Shown: piece after piece, positions 14,866 to 19,882 of the stretch
Position numbering within the stretch: the stretch's first letter is position 1
Layout of the letters: the number at the start of each line of letters is the position of its first letter
From: an uncultured Treponema sp.
Lineage (GTDB): Bacteria; Spirochaetota; Spirochaetia; Treponematales; Treponemataceae
Reading direction: 5' to 3'
NCBI GenBank assembly: GCA_934699065.1
Contig: CAKUWD010000024.1
Location: forward strand, 1-19,882
DNA length: 19,882 nucleotides
Notes under the pieces: generated by a model
Told to the model about the DNA's origin: nothing
The model's input: only the letters and a program-made list of their open reading frames with translations
Databases searched by the model: none
Translations under genes and position numbers: made by a program

Positions 14866-15993
14866 TTAGTAGTTCATTGGCATAATTACATGAATGTAAT
14901 CACTAGCAGGATCGCTTCTCATAATTACAGCTTTTGTAATGTTAGCTTCACCACTAGCATCGCTGTCAGAAATATTAAAATCAAAAATAATATTTTCTGA
15001 ATCAATTACTTTAAGTGGATCAGTTACGTAATTAAAGTTCAAAGCCATAGAAATATCGCGACCATCATAACGGCAAGGAATCTCTTCATCTGCAGTACCA
15101 ATATCAGATTCTGGAGAAATCAATTTAAGAACACCAGATGAAATCTTGAAAATAATTCTGCTGATTTTTTTATCAACCATGATTGTTGTTCGTTTCAAAG
15201 CAGCATCAAGATCAGCTTTATTAACCATGAATGACATTGTAAGATTTTCTGGAATTACTTTCTGATAGTTAGGGAACTGACCTTCGATAAGAACAGAAGA
15301 AAATTCAAGATTACCAAATTTTACAAATACAGATTTATCAACAACTGCAATCTGAATGTTTCCTTCTTCCGGAGCATTCTTAAGAATACATCCTAAAATC
15401 TTTGTAGGAATAATTGCCGGCTGAAAATCAGGAACAGAAAAACCAGTTTTATTATCACAAGAAAGACGACGTCCATCAGTTGCAACCATTGTAAGTGTAT
15501 CGCCGTTTTTTACAAAATAAACACCTGTCATAAAATATCTGTTCTTATCATCAGAAACTGCAAAGATAGTTTCACGAATCATTTCCTTAAAGTCTTTAGA
15601 AGGAATCTCAAAGAACGGAACATTATCACTTGTACCTGACTCAGGGAACTTATCACTAGCCTGACTTCTAAGCTGGAACTTTACACGCTTTGCAATCGGC
15701 TTAATTGTAACACCAATGTCTTCCTGAATAAATTCAATATCTCCAGAAGGAAGAGAAGAAAGGATACTCATAAACTTATCACAGAAAATTGTAGTGCGTC
15801 CTTCTTCCTGAATATCAACTGGAATTACTGTAGAAAATTTTACAACAGAATCTGTAGCCTTAATTGTAAGTGAATTATTTTCAGCTATGATTAAGATATT
15901 AGAAAGAATTGAAACAGGACTTTTATTTGTAATGATTTCCTGTGCAATTGAAATTTCCTTTATCATTGCGTCCCTGTCAAATGTAAATTTCAT
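14866..15993 (-). CDS. dnaN: DNA polymerase III beta subunit (sliding clamp)
   Basis: This 375-residue protein forms the ring-shaped dimer that tethers polymerase III to DNA. The N-terminus MKFTFDRDAMIKEISIAQ, the segment IPTKILGCILKN and the C-terminal hydrophobic end (SDYIHVIMPMNY) match DnaN. Length fits three clamp folds of about 120 residues each. ATG 15993 has a perfect AGGAGG (16006-16001), the strongest ribosome-binding site in the core region, fitting a need for high yield. The 291-base gap upstream holds the origin, so any dnaA-dnaN readthrough transcript crosses the unwinding region. Confidence 0.97.
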   Translation of the reverse strand: MKFTFDRDAMIKEISIAQEIITNKSPVSILSNILIIAENNSLTIKATDSVVKFSTVIPVDIQEEGRTTIFCDKFMSILSSLPSGDIEFIQEDIGVTIKPIAKRVKFQLRSQASDKFPESGTSDNVPFFEIPSKDFKEMIRETIFAVSDDKNRYFMTGVYFVKNGDTLTMVATDGRRLSCDNKTGFSVPDFQPAIIPTKILGCILKNAPEEGNIQIAVVDKSVFVKFGNLEFSSVLIEGQFPNYQKVIPENLTMSFMVNKADLDAALKRTTIMVDKKISRIIFKISSGVLKLISPESDIGTADEEIPCRYDGRDISMALNFNYVTDPLKVIDSENIIFDFNISDSDASGEANITKAVIMRSDPASDYIHVIMPMNY

Positions 15994-16065
15994 AAATGTT
16001 CCTCCTTTTACATTTTTTATTCACGTTTATAACGTTTTTTATTAATATTATATATTTATAAATTT

Positions 16066-16083
16066 TAGTAGTAGTAATAGTAA
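16066..16083 (+). promoter_or_regulatory. DnaA-trio array (origin unwinding element)
   Basis: Six uninterrupted trinucleotides, TAGTAGTAGTAATAGTAA, fit the DnaA-trio rule (3'-[G/A]AT-5' away from the box). The array is on the correct strand and side of the abutting DnaA boxes, separated by GCTA, and followed by the AT-rich tract. In Bacillus subtilis such trios direct DnaA onto single-stranded DNA. Confidence 0.78.
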
Positions 16084-16087
16084 GCTA

Positions 16088-16105
16088 TGTGCATACTGTG
16101 GAAAA
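16088..16105 (-). promoter_or_regulatory. Two abutting DnaA boxes next to the trios
   Basis: On the minus strand TTTTCCACA (16105-16097) has one mismatch to TTATCCACA, and GTATGCACA (16096-16088) has two; they adjoin with no gap. Together they would anchor the DnaA oligomer that moves onto the trios, as the paired boxes do in Bacillus subtilis. Confidence 0.65.
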
Positions 16106-16170
16106 GTGAAATAAATCTTTGATTTATAAGGATTTAGAATGTTAATAAATTACTACTTTTTATTAACTTT

Positions 16171-16187
16171 TTTCCCACATATCCACA
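16171..16187 (+). promoter_or_regulatory. Two degenerate DnaA boxes
   Basis: ATATCCACA (16179-16187) has one mismatch to the consensus. TTTCCCACA (16171-16179) has two and shares one base with it. Both are in the same orientation as the perfect box at 16209. Confidence 0.5.
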
Positions 16188-16208
16188 TTTTAATCCTTTT
16201 TTGCCTAT

Positions 16209-16217
16209 TTATCCACA
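16209..16217 (+). promoter_or_regulatory. Consensus DnaA box
   Basis: TTATCCACA is a perfect match to the bacterial DnaA-box consensus, 67 bases after the dnaA stop. It points opposite to the trio-adjacent pair. Confidence 0.8.
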
Positions 16218-16284
16218 ACAAACTAACAATTTGACAACATTTTTTTATTTACTTGTCATATTAAATTTGTTTAGAAAATAAAAG

Positions 16285-17715
16285 TTATTTTTTATACTCC
16301 TTAATTTCCCTAATGTATAATTGAATCTTAGATTCCAGAGATGAATCAATTTTTATCTGTTCTGCAATTTTATTATAAGCACTCATAATTGTTGAATGAT
16401 CTTTTCCACCGAACTCATTACCAATATCAGTATAAGCCATTTCTGTAAGTTCACGTGCAATGTAAATTGCAATCTGGCGAGGTATTACAAATTTCTTATC
16501 ACGTTTTTTACCTTTAAGATCTGCAACAGAAATTTGATAATTGTCTGCAATAACTTTTTGAATAACATCAATTGAAATTGATTCTGTACTGCCAGAATCC
16601 ATAACGTCTTTTAAAAGATGTTTAGTAATTTCAAGGTCAGGTTTTTTCTCAACTAAATCTGCATAACCAAAAACTTTATTAAGTGCGGCTTCAAGATCTC
16701 GAACATTTGTTTCAATATTTTTTGCAATATATTCAACAATATCCTGAGAAAGAGTTTTATCCATAAGGTCAATTTTTTTCTGAAGAATTGCAACACGAGT
16801 CTCATAACTTGGTGGCTGCAAATCAATACAAAGACCGTTCGCAAGGCGACTGACTAAACGAGCTGCCATATTTTTTATTTCTTTAATTGGACGGTCGCAA
16901 GTGAAAACCATCTGAGCTTTCTTTTCATGAAGAGCATTAAAAGTATAGAAGAGCTCTTCCTGAGTCTGTTCCTTGTTCTGCAAAAAGTGAATATCATCCA
17001 GCAAAAGAACATCAAGATTTCTGTATTTATTTTTGAAGGCGTTAGTCTTACCTTCCTTAATAGAAACAGTAAATTCATTTGTAAAAGTTTCTGCAGAGAC
17101 GTAACAAATTTTTAATTTTTCTCCACCGTTGTTGTAAATATAATTTCCGATAGCCTGCATCAAGTGAGTCTTACCTAACCCAGAACCACCATAAAGAAGA
17201 ATCGGGTTATATTGTTTACCAGGATTTTTGGCAACAGCAATAGACGCATTATAAGCAAAGTTACTATTGTCTCCAGGAATAAAAGTATCAAAAGTATATT
17301 CTTCTTGAAGCAATTGATGTTTTTTAAAGTTTGCTTTTTTGTTTTCTGCTGCATTAGAATTTGATGAAGAAGTTTCAGGCTCAACAGATTTTTTTGAAGG
17401 CTTTTCATCATTTAAGCTTTCTGATTTTTTAGATTCTGAAAGTTCTTCTTTTACAACAATACAGTTTAATTTGATATCTTCCTGGCCGGTAATTTCCTTG
17501 AGCTTTTTGAGAACGATATCAAAATTTCCTTTTTTCTGCATTGTCTGCTGAAGGAAAGAAGAAGCCACAGACACAGTAATAGTGTCGATAGTATCTTCAA
17601 CGTAGTTCATATTGAACCATAATTTGAATTCATCTTCTTTATTTTGAGATTTGTATAAATCATGGAGTACCTTCATTGTGTACTCCCAGGCCTCTTCATA
17701 AATTCTTTCTGACAT
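16285..17715 (-). CDS. dnaA: Chromosomal replication initiator protein DnaA
   Basis: This 476-residue AAA+ protein binds DnaA boxes and opens oriC. Domain I spans about 1-88 (EEAWEYTMKVL, KLWF). A Ser/Lys/Glu-rich domain II linker covers about 92-135. In domain III, Walker A is GGSGLGKTH (176-184), Walker B is LLLDD (237-241), sensor 1 is in TCDRPIKEI and the arginine-finger region is RLVSRLANGL. In domain IV the DNA-binding signature is IGNEFGGKDHSTIMSAYNKI (431-450). The start is ATG 17715: the frame is open to TTG 17751, but that TTG is part of the likely -35 element. It is transcribed toward the origin it controls and diverges from gyrB. Confidence 0.97.
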   Translation of the reverse strand: MSERIYEEAWEYTMKVLHDLYKSQNKEDEFKLWFNMNYVEDTIDTITVSVASSFLQQTMQKKGNFDIVLKKLKEITGQEDIKLNCIVVKEELSESKKSESLNDEKPSKKSVEPETSSSNSNAAENKKANFKKHQLLQEEYTFDTFIPGDNSNFAYNASIAVAKNPGKQYNPILLYGGSGLGKTHLMQAIGNYIYNNGGEKLKICYVSAETFTNEFTVSIKEGKTNAFKNKYRNLDVLLLDDIHFLQNKEQTQEELFYTFNALHEKKAQMVFTCDRPIKEIKNMAARLVSRLANGLCIDLQPPSYETRVAILQKKIDLMDKTLSQDIVEYIAKNIETNVRDLEAALNKVFGYADLVEKKPDLEITKHLLKDVMDSGSTESISIDVIQKVIADNYQISVADLKGKKRDKKFVIPRQIAIYIARELTEMAYTDIGNEFGGKDHSTIMSAYNKIAEQIKIDSSLESKIQLYIREIKEYKK

Positions 17716-17722
17716 GTTTTTT

Positions 17723-17751
17723 ATTATCCTAGAAGTAAGTTTTTTCTTCAA
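17723..17751 (-). promoter_or_regulatory. dnaA promoter candidate, positioned for a leaderless mRNA
   Basis: On the minus strand TTGAAG (17751-17746) and GATAAT (17728-17723) are exactly 17 bases apart. Seven bases (AAAAAAC) then separate the -10 from the ATG, so transcription should begin at or next to the A of the start codon. The only Shine-Dalgarno-like AGGA overlaps the -10 and is 13 or more bases from the ATG. Confidence 0.55.
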
Positions 17752-17765
17752 GTGTTTTATTTTAT

Positions 17766-17849
17766 TGGGGGTTTTAGGGGGCTTGCCACCTAGGAGAGGG
17801 GGTAGCGTAAAACGCCGAAGGCGGTTGAAGCGAGGGGGAGACTTCCCCC
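17766..17849. repeat. GC-rich dispersed repeat in the dnaA-gyrB gap
   Basis: This G-rich block contrasts sharply with the AT-rich flanks. It contains TAGGAGAGGGGGTAG, a GCGTAAAACGCC palindrome with GAAGGCG beside it, and a terminal hairpin GGGGGA (17834-17839) / TCCCCC (17844-17849). Its first part matches the minus strand of the element at 3661-3690. It lacks DnaA boxes. It may insulate the divergent dnaA and gyrB promoters. Confidence 0.6.
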
Positions 17850-17873
17850 AAAAGCTAATAGCTAATAGCTTTT
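17850..17873. repeat. Hairpin with tandem GCTAATA repeat
   Basis: AAAAGCTA (17850-17857) pairs with TAGCTTTT (17866-17873). The interval contains the 7-base tandem unit GCTAATA twice. It directly adjoins the GC-rich repeat and may be its end. A short T-run on the plus side makes weak termination of rightward transcripts possible. Confidence 0.45.
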
Positions 17874-17906
17874 AATTAAACTACCAACAGTTAGTTATAG
17901 AAATCA

Positions 17907-17935
17907 TTGAATTTAAAGTTTTTTTCAGTTAAAAT
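17907..17935 (+). promoter_or_regulatory. gyrB promoter candidate
   Basis: TTGAAT (17907-17912) and TAAAAT (17930-17935) are separated by 17 bases. The predicted start near 17942 leaves a leader of about 25 bases that includes AAGGA at 17956-17960, 7 bases before the ATG. Confidence 0.55.
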
Positions 17936-17967
17936 TAATTACTTATATCAATATTAAGGAAAAAACG

Positions 17968-19882
17968 ATGTCAGCAGAATACGGTGCAAGTAACATACAG
18001 GTTTTAAAAGGACTTGAAGCAGTTCGTAAGCGACCTGGTATGTATATTGGTTCAACAGGTCCACGTGGACTTCATCATCTTGTTTATGAAACAGTAGATA
18101 ACTCAATCGATGAAGCAATGGCAGGCTACTGTGATACAATTACAGTTGCACTTGAACGCGATGACATTGTACGCGTTGTAGATAACGGACGCGGTATTCC
18201 AGTTGATATTCACCCTACTGAAAAAATTTCTGCTCTTGAGCTTGTACTTACACGTCTTCATGCCGGCGGTAAATTCGACAAGGGTTCTTATAAAGTTTCT
18301 GGCGGTTTGCATGGTGTTGGTGTATCCTGCGTTAATGCTTTGTCAGACTGGATGGAAGCAACAGTAAAACGTGACGGTCATGTTTATCAGCAGAAATATG
18401 AACGAGGTGTTCCAAAAACTAAAGTAGAAGTTATCGGCGATATTCCGGAAAATGAACACGGAACAACGATTCGCTGGAAGGCTGATAAAACAATTTTTAC
18501 AGAAACAACAACTTATGATTTTGATGTACTCCGCGATCGTCTTCGAGAGCTTGCTTTTTTGAACAGCGGTGTTGTAATTGTTTTCCGCGATGAACGTCTT
18601 GAAAATCCAAAAGAAGAAGTTTTGAAATTCGAAGGCGGTATCAATGAATTCGTAAAAGAAATTGACGAAGGAAAAGCTGTTGTTCCGGCTGACCCAATTT
18701 ACATCAAAGAAGAAAAAGATGATGTCATTACAGAAATCTCAATGCACTATAATTCAGGCTATTCTGAAAACGTACGAACGTTCGTTAATGACATTAATAC
18801 CCGAGATGGTGGTACACACCTTGAAGGTTTCCGTTCTGCTGTTCGTTTTGTTTTGAACAAGTTCTTTGAATCAAATGACAAGCTAAAGAAAAACCTTGAT
18901 AAAGATGAAAAACTCACTTATGAAGATTTAAGCAGCGGTCTTACTGCTGTAATTTCCATGAAAGTTCCTGAGCCAGAGTTTGAAGGTCAGACAAAGGAAA
19001 AACTTGGTAACACAGAAGTCCGCACAATCGTAGATCAGATTGTAAAAGAAAAGCTCACAATTTATTTTGAACAGAATCCTGCGACACTCGAAGCAATTCT
19101 TAAAAAGGCAATTGATGAAGCCAAGGCTCGTATTGCAGCCCGCAAGGCAAAAGATAATATGCGCAAAAAGACAATGAGCGATGGCTTTGGTCTTCCAGAA
19201 AAATTGTCTGACTGTTCAATGAAAAATCCTGAGCTCTGCGAAGTATACATAGTCGAGGGAGACTCTGCAGGTGGTTCTGCAAAGAAGGGCCGCGACCCTA
19301 AGACACAGGCTATTCTTCCTCTCTGGGGAAAAATGCTCAATGTTGAAAAGGTTCGCCCAGAAAAAGTAATGAACAATGATAAGCTTGAGCCGGTAATTGC
19401 TTCCCTTGGTGCAGGCTTTGGAAAAGACTTCAATATTGATAAATTACGCTATCACAAAATAATCATCATGGCCGATGCCGATGTCGACGGTTCACATATC
19501 CGCACATTGCTTTTGACTTTCTTCTTCCGTTACATGCCACAGATTATTGAGCAGGGTTATGTTTATCTTGCTATGCCTCCTCTTTTCCGAGTTCAGCTTG
19601 GAAAGAAGGAACCTGTATATTGTTACAGCGATGCAGAACGTGATGCTGCTCTTGAAGCACTTGGAGACCAGCGCGATAAGGCAGATGTTCAGCGTTACAA
19701 AGGTCTTGGTGAAATGGACGGTAAACAGCTTTGGGAAACAACAATGGACCCAGCTCACCGCAAAATGCGTGTAGTAACAATTCCGGATGCAATGGCAGCC
19801 GACAAGATTTTCTCCGTATGCATGGGTGAAGAAGTAGAACCTCGCCGCAAGTTCATCGAAGAAAATTCAAGCTACGCTAATT
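17968..19882 (+). CDS. gyrB: DNA gyrase subunit B (missing only the last few codons)
   Basis: This is the ATPase subunit of gyrase, which with GyrA introduces negative supercoils ahead of the fork; 638 residues are visible. GHKL ATPase motifs are ETVDNSIDEA (Glu41, Asn45), DNGRGIP (72-78) and GGLHGVGVS (112-120). TOPRIM motifs are EGDSAGG (Glu430), PLWGKMLNVEK and the metal-binding DADVD (503-507), followed by QRYKGLGEM. The frame is open to the edge at RRKFIEENSSYAN, a point normally within about five residues of the GyrB C-terminus. The length fits the 630-650-residue GyrB type without the proteobacterial insert. Start ATG 17968 has AAGGA upstream. It diverges from dnaA as in Borrelia, where gyrA follows; whether gyrA follows here lies beyond the window. 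Confidence 0.97.
   Translation, partial: MSAEYGASNIQVLKGLEAVRKRPGMYIGSTGPRGLHHLVYETVDNSIDEAMAGYCDTITVALERDDIVRVVDNGRGIPVDIHPTEKISALELVLTRLHAGGKFDKGSYKVSGGLHGVGVSCVNALSDWMEATVKRDGHVYQQKYERGVPKTKVEVIGDIPENEHGTTIRWKADKTIFTETTTYDFDVLRDRLRELAFLNSGVVIVFRDERLENPKEEVLKFEGGINEFVKEIDEGKAVVPADPIYIKEEKDDVITEISMHYNSGYSENVRTFVNDINTRDGGTHLEGFRSAVRFVLNKFFESNDKLKKNLDKDEKLTYEDLSSGLTAVISMKVPEPEFEGQTKEKLGNTEVRTIVDQIVKEKLTIYFEQNPATLEAILKKAIDEAKARIAARKAKDNMRKKTMSDGFGLPEKLSDCSMKNPELCEVYIVEGDSAGGSAKKGRDPKTQAILPLWGKMLNVEKVRPEKVMNNDKLEPVIASLGAGFGKDFNIDKLRYHKIIIMADADVDGSHIRTLLLTFFFRYMPQIIEQGYVYLAMPPLFRVQLGKKEPVYCYSDAERDAALEALGDQRDKADVQRYKGLGEMDGKQLWETTMDPAHRKMRVVTIPDAMAADKIFSVCMGEEVEPRRKFIEENSSYAN

Larger units (their letters stand above)
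16021..16217. other. Chromosomal replication origin (oriC) in the dnaA-dnaN gap
   Basis: The 291-base dnaA-dnaN gap is strongly AT-rich and ordered as in the bacterial basal unwinding system. In the dnaA-to-dnaN direction come DnaA boxes (16217-16171), two abutting DnaA 9-mers (16105-16088), a 4-base spacer, six DnaA-trios (16083-16066) and an AT tract (16065-16021) where strands should open. DnaA on the boxes is expected to extend onto the trios and melt the AT tract. The dnaA-gyrB gap has no comparable box cluster. Confidence 0.82.

Noticed and set aside
17716..17751. Longer dnaA start at TTG 17751
   Set aside because: The TTG is part of a promoter-like -35, has no ribosome-binding site, and DnaA domain I begins normally at ATG 17715.
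17752..17967. dnaA-gyrB gap as the replication origin
   Set aside because: No good DnaA boxes or trios are present; the cluster lies in the dnaA-dnaN gap.
18103..19792. Frames antisense to or shifted within gyrB
   Set aside because: gyrB is intact and open to the window edge; these are composition-driven shadows.

Overview
This window is the replication-origin region of an AT-rich spirochaete, most likely a host-associated Treponema. The evidence is the gene order, which resembles what I remember of the Borrelia origin: gyrB divergent from dnaA, then dnaN, a DUF721 gene, rpmH, rnpA, yidC and jag on one strand. A lipoprotein fusing cyclophilin and FKBP, a combination reported from Treponema, supports this. 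The genus is inferred, because no rRNA gene is present.

Left part (1-3700): the tail of one Rpn-type PD-(D/E)XK nuclease/transposase-like gene; a spacer with a strong hairpin; a complete second Rpn-type gene; a convergent CatB-like O-acetyltransferase; and an 11-helix sodium-dependent (NSS) transporter. A terminator built partly from a dispersed repeat separates the transporter from the convergent M16 gene. Middle (3700-7630): a large M16 zinc-protease lipoprotein and the divergent metF, which ends at a bidirectional terminator.

Core (7655-17715, all minus strand): in transcription order dnaA, oriC, dnaN, recF, dciA (DUF721), rpmH, rnpA, yidD, yidC, jag/khpB, an exported protein of unknown function, and the cyclophilin-FKBP lipoprotein. 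The genes join replication initiation (DnaA, DnaN, RecF, DciA) to RNase P and ribosomal protein L34, then to membrane-protein insertion (YidD, YidC, Jag) and export-side folding. Short gaps and overlaps suggest several polycistronic units. gyrB runs the other way from 17968 and is cut by the window end just before its stop.

The dnaA-dnaN gap holds a well-formed bacterial basal origin: a perfect DnaA box, weaker boxes, two abutting DnaA 9-mers, a run of six DnaA-trios and then an AT-rich tract. Other non-coding signals are two families of palindromic dispersed repeats, two rho-independent terminators, and promoters for dnaA and metF placed so close to the start codon that the mRNAs may be leaderless. 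I saw no tRNA, rRNA, CRISPR array, complete insertion sequence or prophage. No clearly new multi-gene system is visible; the most interesting signals are the origin architecture, the leaderless promoters, the repeats and the uncharacterised exported protein coupled to jag.
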